Shown one piece after another: positions 1 to 10,695 of a DNA stretch of 64,000 nt. Every line of letters starts with the position of its first letter. Position 1 is the stretch's first letter. The DNA comes from Capronia americana (taxonomy: Eukaryota; Ascomycota; Eurotiomycetes; Chaetothyriales; Herpotrichiellaceae), in assembly GCA_016110215.1 (NCBI GenBank), contig JADWQD010000004.1, positions 1 to 64,000 on the forward strand. Reading direction: 5' to 3'. Made by a program: the position numbers and the translations under genes. The notes beneath the pieces were generated by a model. The model worked only from the letters and a program-made list of their open reading frames with translations, had not been told where the DNA came from and did no database searches.

Positions 1-678
1 TGGTTGTGCTGTTGGGGATGCAGCTGTGAACAGGTTTTGGTGGGGGTGACGTAAGGTGTGCCACTAATTTTGTCACCTGGCTCGCCAGCTACCATTTGGC
101 GTCATTCTTCAAATGACAATAGCTAAGTTTAGTAGCCTCCTCACTTGACTCGGCTCCATCTCCCCAACCACATCCTTTGCCTTTCCCCTTGTCGCGTACG
201 CAGTCATAGGTGCAAAGGACGGCGAAGTCGTTGCACAGGGCCCGCCAAGCAGCGAGTTTCGTGGCGTGGCTTGAACATGGGCCTTTCTGGATTCCCGTAT
301 CTGCGGCTTTGAAGTCAAACACGCACGTCCTCCTCCGGAAAGTGTAAAACACGAGGCAGAAATCTACCTTGTCCCTGCGATTCCTCGTTACTCTGGCCAA
401 AATCCTTGCATGTCCAACGATGGCTAAGGTCTTGGTACTTGATCTCAGTGGACACACCATGTCCGTTATTTTATTTCGCCGGGCGTCTCACTCTCATCGG
501 CATGTGACATTGACACGCTAGGATGGAGCCTTATAAGACGTGCCTCGAGCCGCATTCACGGAGTGAGGCGTGAGACCTTCAACTCTTCCACACGCACTCA
601 CCGACGCCAAGGTGAGAATAATTTCAGCTGTTCTGAAGTCGCCAGTCGAGGCCCCTTTCATCGTGCCATATAGGGTCA
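1..678. other. 5' edge, no firm gene
   Basis: No gene I can support. The minus strand from 460 to 89 is open for 123 codons and its last 70 codons hold about seven cysteines, which could be the terminal exon of a small cysteine-rich protein. I see no signal peptide or family motif, so it is not called as a gene. The part next to 679 is presumably the lipase promoter. Confidence 0.3.
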
Positions 679-2549
679 ATGGATGAAACCGCCGGCCCCA
701 ATGGCCTCACGAGGCTGAAAGAACTAGTTGATAAATTCAAGCCTGATGGTGAATTCTCCGACTTACCGCAGTACAAAGAGCATCCAATCGTTCTAGGTGC
801 GTGTCCACGATTCTATTATGGCCTCGTCTGAGCAGTGACAGTGCCTGGGTTTTCCGGATGGGGGCCACCACTGCTGGGTGCTGTCAACTACTGGGGTGGA
901 GTGGAAGATCTGCCCCGAATGTTGCAAAAGGAGGGTTTTACAGTGATCATTGCAGCCATTGCACCTCTATCATCAAACTGGGAAAGGGCCTGTGAGCTGT
1001 ATACACAGCTCGTCGCGGGCGAGTATGACCTGACCCCGCTTAATGGCTAGGTGCCAAGCTGAAAAGGTTGCCAGCTTCAGCACAGTGAATCCCGCTACCG
1101 GCGAACTTGTCGAGAGGTTTGACCTCGATGTCGACTATGGCGAATATTTCAGTAACTACCCCGGAGTAACCGCACAAACAAGCGGACGTCGCCGGGCCAT
1201 CCTGCTTCCCGCCAAATCCTGGAAAGATCCGGATTGGAAATGGGGGCCCAAAAAACAAGCACATTTCATTTGCCATTCTCAAGGCGGCAATACAGTCCGC
1301 CAAATGATCGCCCTCCTACAAGATGGGTCCTTTCCAGGAAGCAAAGAAGGTAGTGACAAGTGGGCAATTTCAGTGTCGACGTTGGGGACACCATACCAAG
1401 GGACCACAATCACAGATGTCATACAAGATCTACTGTCGGTGGGTTGTCCCCAGAATTGAATTCTTTCCAAAGTCTAATCAATAGTACAATAGGACTCGGG
1501 AAATGATCCCACAAGGCTTATAGGTAGATTGTTCGCAACATTGTCCTACCGGAAACCCGCTGAAAGAGCATACGATTTGCAACTTGATCACTGGGGTATT
1601 TGTCGCAATGGTGGGGAATCCTTCCCAGACATGCGTGCACGATTCGAGCAGACGGAGGGTCCTGTCAGGAAGTGGCTGGATTCCCGACGGAACGCTTTCT
1701 ACGACAACAGCATCGAGGGTGTCGACGCTCTCCACCAAACGGCCGGGGATCCGTCGCCGCATGTCTGGTATTTGACATTTTCCTTCCATTGCACCAATCC
1801 GTTCCCGTCCTGGCCACCTTGGGTCCCGGCTGCGCTCTCAACGTTCCCCATATCAATCTACGACATCATTCAAGCTTCTCTTCGGCATATCCCGGGCGGA
1901 CATGCAGCTGCGTGGGGGCTTGACCTGATTCGTCAGAGCTTCACCAGCGGCATACTCTTCCCCCTATTTCAGACTCTCGTGACTTTCCATGATTTCCTCA
2001 AGTGGTTGACGGCTCATGTCCTCAACAAGTTGTTGGAAGATCAGGACTTCAAGCTCAAGCTGCCGGGCCCTGGCAGGTATGTCCCGCGGAAAGACGTTTT
2101 TCCATTGATGTTGCCGACCGTCTACGCAATGGGTGGCTGCGATCCACTCGCAAATCCCACACTTTCAGCCTCGAGGCGGGAAATAATAGGTAACAACTCG
2201 AAGGACTGGCTTCTCAACGATGGAATTGTGAACACCAGATCGATGCGTGGGCCTCGCAACGGAGATATCACGGATATATCGGTTTCAAACCCACTTCCGT
2301 TGGCGGAGCTTAGACTCGATGAGGACAGGACAAATGTGCGAGGGAAGTATTGGCATTTCGGTGTTACCGGCTATCTTGATCATGCGGACGAGATTGGGGT
2401 CTGGATTGATTCAGACACGGTAAGTCTGCGGCGCTCGGCTAAACGCCAGCAGGCACAGAGTAGGAAAGGCTAATTGTGTCCAGGGCGAGAATCTAAAAGA
2501 CATGTACAAGAATCTTGCGGCGTTGGTCTCAAGGATCCCACCCGCATGA
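679..2549 (+). CDS. Triacylglycerol lipase-like alpha/beta hydrolase
   Basis: Five exons: 679-796, 842-998, 1051-1438, 1493-2419, 2484-2549, giving 551 residues. Introns are 45-64 nt; the third has GTGGGT, an internal CTAATC and TAG. The protein resembles the staphylococcal-type lipase family found in fungi: an early VPGFSGWGPP oxyanion-region motif, the nucleophile elbow HSQGG (Ser about 168), an NDGIVNT segment (candidate Asp about 464) and LDHADEIG (candidate catalytic His about 518). No signal peptide is seen, so it is probably intracellular or needs another export route. It likely hydrolyses ester lipids; the substrate is not readable. The second intron (999-1050) is the least certain join: it was chosen because GTATAC...CTAG restores frame, and a 28-nt alternative seems too short to splice. 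Confidence 0.82.
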
Positions 2550-3629
2550 GGTGTACGGACTGCTCGCAAGCGATTCGAGAAGGTGGCAATGCCCAGCTGG
2601 CGGTAAAAGTCTAATGCAATTTTGTCGATGGTCTATTCGCATTGCGCAAGATGACGATATTTCCTTTAATCGGGAAATACCCCTTTCTCATGTTCTGTCC
2701 CGTCACGAAATGCGGAGTTCACACATGGCGATTGCAATCGTCACCCTCACCGATCCGAGGGATATTACGAACTCCACAGTGAACAATGAGGGAATGACCA
2801 TAAGCCAATGGACGGATATATTTGGATGCCCGGGTTCGTCGCCGAAACACTGATCCCACGTCGACCAAAACGAAGAACGCGCTGAGTTGTCAGTATGTCC
2901 TGCAGGCCAGCAGTCCGAACGGTGGTCTGGGACACAAGATTTACTGGGTTCGCCATCTATGCCTCAAGTGGGAGTTTCGTTTGTTACCGGTAGGGGTTCA
3001 GCCTTGCCCGCCGTGTCTGCCACGTAATTGGCGGAACGCCCGCAATGCGTATTACGTGCATACCGGGAACACGAGGGGTGCTGGTCACCCTCGTCAGATT
3101 TGCTGACGGGTCCCGTGGTGCTTAAGTCATCGCCATCTAAATGGCCTTGAATGGTAGAGGACAGCCGTTTTGGTGTCTGACTCCATCCGGCGTGCAGCGT
3201 GTGCAGACAACAACACGGCCGTGCTCCGAGGACTGGCTAACCCTAGATCTTCCCGATTCGCAACTTCCGCCTGACGTTGTGCATCACGTTTTCCCTTTCA
3301 ACCTATACAATTACCATCTCTTCTCTGGAAGGATACGAGGCTGACCATACCAACCCGGTGAAGAAGGAAGATTACAATCTGACTGTCACTTTAGGTTCGA
3401 TGAATGCCTATTCGATGATTTTCAGGTCCTACCCAAGCTGGATTTCAGTCAGGCATACGAGTGAGGCAGGTATAAAGATCCAAGGCAGGGTGGGAATGCG
3501 CGCTGTGGTCTGAGAAGGACTCAGCTCTACCAACCCCGATTTCACGTTCTCAAACAATAGCAGGGTCACCACACCATAGCCTGAGTACAGGAGCAAGGAG
3601 CCCAAAGACAGCAACTTATACTCAGAGAC
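2550..3629. other. Intergenic, no gene seen
   Basis: Only short frames without family signal. It holds the 3' end of the lipase and the promoter of the duplicated-exon gene; nothing else is recognised. Confidence 0.5.
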
Positions 3630-4654
3630 ATGCATTTGCCGTTCGCACCTCTCGCCCTCCTGGCGCTCTGGACGCTTGACGTTTCTGCCGCGGCTTTGCG
3701 TGCTCGTGTACGTCCCACACCCTCTCGAGGCGTACATCCACACTCCCGCCCCGTCCCGCGGTCTGGCTTCCACAAGCGAAGCATGTGTTGATTTTACACC
3801 TCAGTAACTATACTGACTCGATTCATCTACAGTCCACTCCTCTTCAGGACGACTGCAACTTGCCCGAAGGAGACCCACAAGGCGAAGACTGCAATCTCTC
3901 ATCTGTCGACGTGGTTGTACGGCGGGTATGTACCTCGTCTCTGTTTCGGGATTCCTTGCGTTTGATTGAACTCGACGTCTTTCTGTCCCGGATGAGCGCA
4001 TCCTCCTCCTGTTCTCTCTGATAGCGTGTAACCAGCGCTAACGTTCACTCCGTATCCAGTCCACCCCCCTCCAAGACGACTGTAATCTTCCCGAGGGCGA
4101 CCCGCAAGGCCTAGACTGCAACATCTCCTCCGTGGATGCGATTGCCGCCCTAGTACGTTTTCATTTCGCTTAAACAAACATTCCCCCCTTCGCCCTCCCC
4201 GCTTCCCAAGGCCCTAACCACCAACCTACATAGTCTATCACCTAATATCTAACCTCCCCTCCTTTCTAAGTAGCAAGACCTCCCACTCGGCCTGACCTCT
4301 ATAACCGTTGGCAGGGGCACCACCCCCTCCGGGTCCACCATCTCCCTCACGCTTCCCTACTCCGCGAATCTCAACCCCTCGGGCCCGCTTTCCGGGGCCG
4401 GCACCCTCGTCCTCTCCTCGCCTATCAGTTCGGCCAATCTCGTTTCCGGAGACGTATCGCAGTCGTCCGGGGGTGCGTTTTCCGACGCGACCTGCGACTT
4501 TTACGCCAGTAGCGCGAGCGTGGCCGGTCTGGTGGCGTGTACGGGTGATGTGGTGGGCAGTGGCAGCACGAACTCGGAGGTCAGTTTGAGTGCGCAGGCC
4601 GCGTGTGTGGCGTGTAGTTACACGACGGGGGAGGCTGGGAGTTTTAATGAGTGA
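3630..4654 (+). CDS. Secreted protein with a duplicated exon
   Basis: I do not recognise the family. Model: exons 3630-3707, 3833-3925, 4060-4152, 4274-4654, total 214 residues. Exon 1 is a textbook signal peptide (MHLPF, then a Leu/Ala-rich core ending near SAAALRAR). Exons 2 and 3 are both 93 nt, both phase 0 at each end, and encode near-identical 31-residue units starting STPLQDDCNLPEGDPQG with two cysteines each. Exon 4 is a 126-residue Ser/Gly/Thr-rich domain with cysteines near its end (TCDFY, VACTGD, ACVACSY). Donors are GTACGT, GTATGT and GTACGT. Unit 1 ends in RR and is preceded by RAR, so Kex2-type cleavage between units is conceivable. Candidate secreted, wall-associated or effector-like protein; exon skipping or mutually exclusive use would keep frame. 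Confidence 0.75.
3833..3925 (+). repeat. Duplicated exon, copy 1
   Basis: 93-nt exon encoding STPLQDDCN...SSVDVVVRR. It aligns without gaps to 4060-4152: 24 of the first 26 residues match, while at least 15 codons differ silently. The flanking introns do not look alike. Confidence 0.85.
4060..4152 (+). repeat. Duplicated exon, copy 2
   Basis: 93-nt partner of 3833-3925, encoding STPLQDDCN...SSVDAIAAL. The last five residues differ from copy 1, so the dibasic RR end is lost here. Confidence 0.85.
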
Positions 4655-4704
4655 GCGAGTGAGTGAGTAACGAGCGAACGAGCGGATGAGCGGGTGAGTG
4701 AGTG
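4648..4704. repeat. GAGTGAGC-like degenerate tandem tract
   Basis: Degenerate 4-mer and 8-mer repeats (GAGT, GAGC, GAAC) begin at the stop codon of the upstream gene and continue into its 3' untranslated region. Confidence 0.6.
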
Positions 4705-5663
4705 TTTCGGCTGGTTCGGGATTGTCGTTCTGGTCTCACTGCGGTATTATTAGAGGAGCCTAGCATATGGGATGGCATTGCGTACTGGCATACTGGCATA
4801 CTGGCATCACATCATTTGCACTGCATTGCATTGCAGGGACTGAGATTGATTCTCACCATCAAAAGCACCGTATCCATTTCCCCCTCGATCAATCGTTTCA
4901 ATAAACCAAGCGTGTCTCGAGTATTTAAGGCTTTGATTCTTGGTTCTCGATTGGTTCTTGAGTCTCAGTATTGATCCTCGCTTGATTCTCGAATCTTTCC
5001 ACGCAAACACGAACGTGCTCACTCGCTCACTCACACATACATACGACCTTCTCACCGAATCAATTCCGTGTCCTTCCATTTGACCATCATCCACTCGTTC
5101 GAGTTTTTTCCCAGGCGAGCCGCGGTTGCTTATTCGCCATGTGTGGGGTATGAGTCCGCGTGTCTATCTGTATACAGTACATGTACGTAGGATGTCGGGC
5201 GTCTAACCAAACTTCCTTAGCAGGACCATCTATAACTTCACTTCCCGGGTCCATACTCGTGTATCTAACTATAACTATAACTCTGCTACTGAGAGTATAT
5301 ATAGTTCATACTTCGCTTGATTAATGGTCATTATATTAGTTTCGTCCAACATGTTACGTGATTACCCATACATCAACTGCATCTCTCGCATTATATACTG
5401 TTGTTTAGGCACTTCTGTTCCCGCTCCCTCGCCTCCCTGCTAGTACTGGTACTGGGATAAAGTAGGTACAACTTGTACGTCGAGAATCTAATGCAGCGGA
5501 GCTGACAAGGCGGAAAAGTCTGGCCATCGTGTGTGAGAGCGGATTGTCACGAAACTACTCGCTCGTACGATGGACCAACTCCTCGAGGCTAAGAATCGTA
5601 TATCGGTCTGGGATAGAAGCTTGGTCATATCAGCTGTTTGTTCCGTCACATCGATGGCAGGAC
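4655..5663. other. Convergent 3' region with simple repeats
   Basis: Lies between two converging genes. Directly after the stop of the duplicated-exon gene is a GAGTGAGC/GAGCGAAC-like tract (about 4648-4704). A 10-nt unit, TACTGGCA plus spacer, occurs about three times at 4780-4810. The rest is AT-rich with no gene seen, apart from a possible terminal exon of the aspartic protease near 5589-5615. Confidence 0.5.
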
Positions 5664-6928
5664 TTACGCGAGTAGTTCGTCCTCCCAATCATACACGGCG
5701 ACCACGTTCTTAAGTAGAGGGTCGCTGATGGAATAGTAATCGGCCGTGGTGGTGGAAACCAGTGTGTAGCAGGCGCCAGTCTCGGGGTCCTGGTCGATCA
5801 GGTCGACGGGATCGATGTAGTAGGTTGTGCCGCCTATTGTGACACCAATTGGAACGGTCAGAGTGGCGGTGCTGCAATCAAGTGTCCCGTCATCGTTGAC
5901 TCCGGTCCAGTAGCTGTTGATCATGTCCGCCGTGTCGTCGGGCACTTCAAAGGCATTCGCGCCGGAGTCCACGATGATCTGGAGGCCAGCGTCAACGGTT
6001 GAATCGCCTACCACAAGATTATCGACGTAGATTGAATAGAATGACAGATCAGTGGCGGACTGACTGACGACGTATTGCCAGGGAGCTGTAGTGTAGGTGG
6101 AGCTGGCGTTGATGGTCGGGTCGGTAAGGTCGGGCAGCCCGCCAAAGGTCAACACGCCACCGTTGCCGTTGTTGGAGGCATCTCGGGACAGGGCAATACT
6201 GAATGCCTTTGCTAGTGGTGGGTCGAATGTATCCACGTTGAACATAGTGTTGACAATGGAACTGTACGGCACACTGTCTCCGGTCCCGGTGTCGTATGCG
6301 CTTGTTAGACTTGGAAATCCTAGGCCCAAGATACCAGACTGCTCTGATAGTCCTTGAGCGGGGAACGATGACTGCGACACCGCGTTAGACCAAACATATT
6401 GGCTTCAGTGCAGAGCCGGCTTACCATGTTCGGAGCCCCGATGACCTGTTGCGGGATTTCTAACCCACCAACACTGACATCTGCATAGCCAAAAGGGCCT
6501 TCCACACATCTCAACGTGTTCTCGGTGGTCTCGCCGTAGCAGGTTAGTTGAACAATGCCATCGATCGGCGAAAACTCCTCCCCAGGAGAGTAGCTTGGCC
6601 CGAAGTTGCATTCACTCGCCGCCTCGGAGGTGACGAATCCCTTGGCGTCGACGTAGGATTCGTAGCACTCGAACCCAGTCTGGATGATCCAAGTATCGGA
6701 GCTGCCTGTGTCTACCTCGATATTGAATGTCGAACCGCCAATCTCAATGGGGAAGAGGTATTTCTGTTTTTCGTTGTCGATGATGTTGCCGGCGCGCGTG
6801 AGGCTCGAGCTGAACTGCGAGACATCGTATCCGCGTCGTCGTAGGCTCTTGGGCTTGTTGGAAAGAGGCCGTTGGACCGAAAGGCAAGTGAAGAGGGGCA
6901 GAAGAAGGAGAAGCCTTAATGTCGCCAT
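5664..6928 (-). CDS. Secreted pepsin-family aspartic protease
   Basis: Two exons, 6928-6425 and 6371-5664, joined across a 53-nt GTAAGC...CAG intron, give 403 residues. The start at 6928 begins a signal peptide with a Leu-rich core; an upstream in-frame ATG would bury it. A propeptide with an RRR run follows. The first catalytic motif is DTGSS (Asp about 73); the second is DSGA (Asp about 303), with Ala where Thr or Ser is more usual. LKNVVAVYD near the end matches the family C-terminal strand. The last codons read GCG TAA GT: TAA gives a stop, but GTAAGT is also a good donor, and splicing to CCAG near 5616 would add about five residues ending at 5589. Family A1 proteases cleave proteins in acidic surroundings or the vacuole; the signal peptide favours secretion. 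Confidence 0.88.
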
Positions 6929-8261
6929 CCTTGCTGTCGGAGGAAATTGATAGAGCAACTGGGTCGAGCTGGCCACGAGCTAGCAGCGCTTGAGAGCTCA
7001 TCTCGAGACCACCAGCTTTATAGTGCCCATGATTCTGGGTACAAGCATCTCAGCCAAGATCTCGTGCGTAGTCGGGGGCTGAGGGCCCCCAAAATTGCAT
7101 CAGGCTGAGCAGGCGATTCTAGAACTCAGCCGTCCTTGCAGACCAGAATGTCTGCGAGACTGCCTTGGACCGCGAACGCTAGCAAAGTTTCAGGCGGTAG
7201 GGAATCCCTGCGCCATGTGGAAAGCGAGGCAGCGTGCCGAAATCTACGCGGGGTCGAGAAGCTGGGGCAGAAGGTTAAAGAGCAGGCATCCAAGCAAGAG
7301 CAACTGGTTAGCAACGGAAACACGACAACAGCCATCTTCGTCAATCTTGGCCCCAACCGTGGCAAAGAGAGGCAGCAAGCGGACCATTGAAACCAACGGC
7401 TGGTGAGGCTGAGAGCGCCGTGATCGAATTCTTCTCGCGGTGCTTGCATTAGAGTGAAATTTAGTGCGAAAGAAGAAGCGAAGTGTGAAGCTTATGCAAG
7501 CTTGTCCCAAATCGGATGGACCGCATCAGGCGCCGAGCCTTGGCGGGCTTGGCGACGCTGGCCAATCATCAGTCGTCACTCGAACCGAGGACAGCTTCGT
7601 CCTTTCGTGTTCGGATGCCCAGTATTATGTTCTGCCGAGCAGTGTGTGATTTCAGCCCTGTGCACAGAGGTTGGACTAGAGCTCCGCCAACAGCACCAAA
7701 GTTCTGGCGGTAGGCAGGAGCCCAACTCCAAGCGCCTCTGTCCTATTCCACTTTAAGATAGTAGTTCATTGTCAACGACGGAATCCCCCATGCAATGAGT
7801 CTGTTGGGATCGGTGCCTTTTCGAGTATGTGAGACCAGTATCGAATGGTTTGAAATCGAGTATTGTCCGGCCGAGTTATACGTCCTCGGCGTAATGAAGA
7901 GCTCTAGCGCTAGGATCGGTGTTTGGTAACCACCCTGTAGAACGATTGAGGGATTACCGGTTGGAGGATTGCCTACCGGGTAGGCAATGAGGCCCGTTCC
8001 AGGCCCTAATAGCCTCCAGAAACGTTTATAAAGGTCTCAAAGATGTCGTCCCGTACTGGTAGGAACCTCTCAAACCGGTTGTCGATGCTGATTTGCATCA
8101 CTTCGGAGTCAGAGAGAAGTAATGCCGAGCCTTCATCCCATAAAATACGGCATCTTGCTCATGCTTCTATGTCTCTTGATGACATTCCGTCAGCACATAC
8201 CCCTGGTTGCTGAAGTTGGGCATTCAATCGTTGGTGAGCCGTAAGCTTCCGGAGGGAGCAT
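6929..8261. other. Protease promoter and gene-poor stretch
   Basis: Apart from the TATA box I see only short overlapping frames on both strands (7095-7760), none with a recognisable domain or convincing signal peptide. Confidence 0.45.
7016..7022 (-). promoter_or_regulatory. TATA box of aspartic protease gene
   Basis: Minus-strand TATAAAG lies about 90 nt upstream of the protease start codon. Confidence 0.5.
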
Positions 8262-9095
8262 TTATCTTGCCTCCAAAAGGGCCGCGTAGTCGGCAGCAAA
8301 TTCTGCGTCTGTCCTTTTCCCATCGGCAGCCCCTGGCCAATTTTCAGGCTCGTAGTCATCAATCTCCTTAAACGCCCCCGTATGCGTATCGTACATCAAG
8401 CCAACAACTCTGGTGTCTTTCTTAATCCAGGTGGACTCCCGAAGAATCTTGACGTCCTCTTTGATACTGTCATCGAAATTTCTGAATCGCCTCAGCGTCA
8501 ACACCGTTTCCGACAAATGGCATAACGATGGCGAACCAAGATAAAGACGTACCCATCTCGAATCTCTCCGAACTTCTCCCCTCTGATGGCTTCCATCTCG
8601 TTCTCCGGGACAATCTTCATCAAGTGCTGTCGACACTCTTCATCGGAAACGTGTGACATGCCACAGTCTGGAACGGTGATTAGCGATTTCAAGGATGATG
8701 GAGGACTACCCATATCCGGTGAAAACTTGCCAGTGTGATGGATCACAAGGATCGTTGAGCTGTTGAGGATGGCTTGCATGCCTGCAAGCGCCTTGATGGC
8801 CAAGGATGCCCGACCTCCGGGAACTCGTATCATCGAGACGACGGGCGCTAACTTCAAAGTTAATCACTTGCGACAGTTGTCTTCTCGCCCAGTGCTTACT
8901 ATGAGTCCCATCCAGGGCGAGCATCTTGCGCGGGTCGAGACGAGGATCAGAGCAGAGCAGCGCAAGCACTGTCGCTCCGCTTATCATGGCCAGTGGTCGC
9001 CGATCGGCCAGATGTGGCGGAGTATGGAAGCCACCACTGTAGCCCTCCAGACGACTACCACGCTCGATCATTTCTCCTAGGAGACCTTGGATCAT
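8262..9095 (-). CDS. Beta-carbonic anhydrase-like zinc protein
   Basis: Four exons: 9095-8900, 8847-8731, 8667-8553, 8490-8262, giving 218 residues. Beta-class carbonic anhydrases interconvert CO2 and bicarbonate with a zinc held by Cys, His and Cys. Here the ligands are visible as CSDPR (Cys about 48, with the Asp-Arg pair) and HHTDCG (His about 103, Cys about 106). The C-terminal part (FDDSIKEDVKILR, VVGLMYDTHTG) matches the fungal carbonic-anhydrase-like subfamily. The second intron (8668-8730) starts GCAAGT and ends CAG, a GC-AG intron; it is 63 nt without a stop, so retention would insert 21 residues just before the ligand-bearing DCG. No organelle targeting signal is obvious. Start chosen at the first in-frame ATG. 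Confidence 0.8.
8668..8730 (-). other. GC-AG intron in carbonic anhydrase gene
   Basis: The donor is GCAAGT, the acceptor CCAG, with an internal GCTAATC branch-point-like sequence. Removal joins HHT to DCG exactly as the family requires. Confidence 0.7.
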
Positions 9096-9918
9096 TTTGG
9101 CGGTAAGCACTCTCGGATTGATATCAGGTGACAGAAAGGCTCTTGTGGAACTGAATTCACGTAGTGTCTTAACTATTGCAATCTGTTAAGGAATGGGACG
9201 GAAGTGAAGACGGTAAATATATATAAGGAAGATGAGACCAACTGCCCGGGACATCAATGGAGTCTGCCATCTCAACACGTACTCGAAGTGGTCACTAATC
9301 CAATGCGAGGCTCAGTGAGTACAGGAGTATCGCAACTGCCAGGGTGCTTCAACCTCCTCTGGAATAGTCAACTTTTCTGCCATGTCGATTCGGCAAATTA
9401 GGAAGAAGGTAAGCGATCGGCAATATCGGGAATGAGCTTGAGATAGCTGCCGGGTGTAAGAGGTGGCGGATTTCCTGCCCAAGGACCACTCAGCATGAGA
9501 AGGCGGTGTTGCCGGTGGGTATTTTAGTGAATACGAGGCTCGTCGCGCCTCACGACGATTTGAGCGACATTTAGCAAAGGGCGCTGTCGTACTAAAAGCT
9601 GGCAGTTGTTATGCTCCACTACGTCCAAAAGAGGAACATTGAGGACGCGATGACCAGGGTTGATCTACCCGATTGGGAAATGCTTCAGCAGAAGAATCGC
9701 GGCCTCGAGAGTTGGGTTCTCCTGAACGATGACACATTGCAATTGCTTTACAGCTTACTGATCCAACGATGAACAGTTTTTCGGTAGGAACGGTCTAAAG
9801 CATGTGCGGCGAGGCGGGACTTGATGGCAATTCCAACCGTACATCCAGCTATATAAAAGCACCTATAGCATCCTCACGTCTCGCAAATATCGGGTCATTA
9901 ATTTCAACAATCAGCACG
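9096..9918. other. Divergent promoter region
   Basis: Lies between the minus-strand carbonic anhydrase gene and the plus-strand VOC gene. A TATATATAAGG run occurs near 9218; no gene seen. Confidence 0.45.
9850..9859 (+). promoter_or_regulatory. TATA box of VOC gene
   Basis: TATATAAAAG is about 60 nt upstream of the start codon at 9919. Confidence 0.55.
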
Positions 9919-10423
9919 ATGATCGATCACGTTGTTGTGAAAGCGTCGAAAGCTCTCTTTGACCAGACGGTCGACTTTTATCAAAAGGCCTTGACTCCTA
10001 CCGGCTATACGAAAATGCGCGAGAATCCGTCTGTTGCCGTTGGGTTTGGAGAGACAATGCCCGATTTCTGGGTGTTTGCTTCCGACAACCAGAGCAATAC
10101 AGCCCATGTCGCTCTAAGGGCCAAAGGCTCGTACATACACCTGTCAAGGCTCATACTCAAGCGCCTCATGGGTGAACGAGCTGATTTTATAACTTTAGAT
10201 CGTCACATGGTGAAGATGTCTTACAACGCAGCTATCGAGGCCGGGGGAACAGATAATGGGAAACCAGGCCTCAGAAAACATATTCATGGGAATTATTATG
10301 CCGCTGTATGTCACGAAACAGCGTTGAGATGTGGAGAGCATATAAGCTAATGATGAAGTATAGTTTGTGAAAGATCCAGCAGGGAACAATGTCGAGTTTG
10401 TTTGTCATGCTCCGGAACCATAG
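9919..10423 (+). CDS. VOC/glyoxalase-fold family protein
   Basis: Start MIDHVVVKAS, typical of small fungal vicinal-oxygen-chelate proteins; later segments YNAAIEAGGTDNG, GNYYAA and FVKDPAGNNVEFVCH match the same family. Exons 9919-10305 and 10364-10423 are joined over a GTATGT...TAG intron, giving 148 residues. Between ALRAK and RHMVK lies an extra in-frame stretch of 24 codons (about 10130-10201) not expected in the family. It looks like an intron with a TTTAG acceptor but has no GT donor at the right phase (it would begin GCTCGT). Either it is spliced by an unusual donor or it is translated as an insertion. The family includes metal-dependent isomerases and dioxygenases; the substrate is unknown. 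Confidence 0.7.
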
Positions 10424-10695
10424 TGCATAGTGTCAGGCTATGGAACGAGACCAACAATGTCCCTTATCTCAATTCAGATTACATAGTCATATCGCCTCAA
10501 CAAGCCGCCGAAGGTCAACATTGGGTGCCATTCAACGCAGACTTGCTTCCATCCGCAAATGTTCAAGGTCTCGATTTGCGGATTTCTCTCACGATCTTTG
10601 GCTCAGTGCTCCTTACAATGTATTCCCTGTGAGGAACATGCAATGGTCGTCTACGTAGATAGAGAGATGTCTTGAAAGCTATAGGTCAAGGTCTT

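Noticed and set aside
1023..1050. 28-nt intron in the lipase
   Set aside because: It restores frame but is shorter than fungal spliceosomal introns usually are; the 52-nt version (999-1050) was preferred.
7095..7760. Cluster of overlapping frames on both strands
   Set aside because: No motif, no consistent codon pattern and no plausible spliced model.
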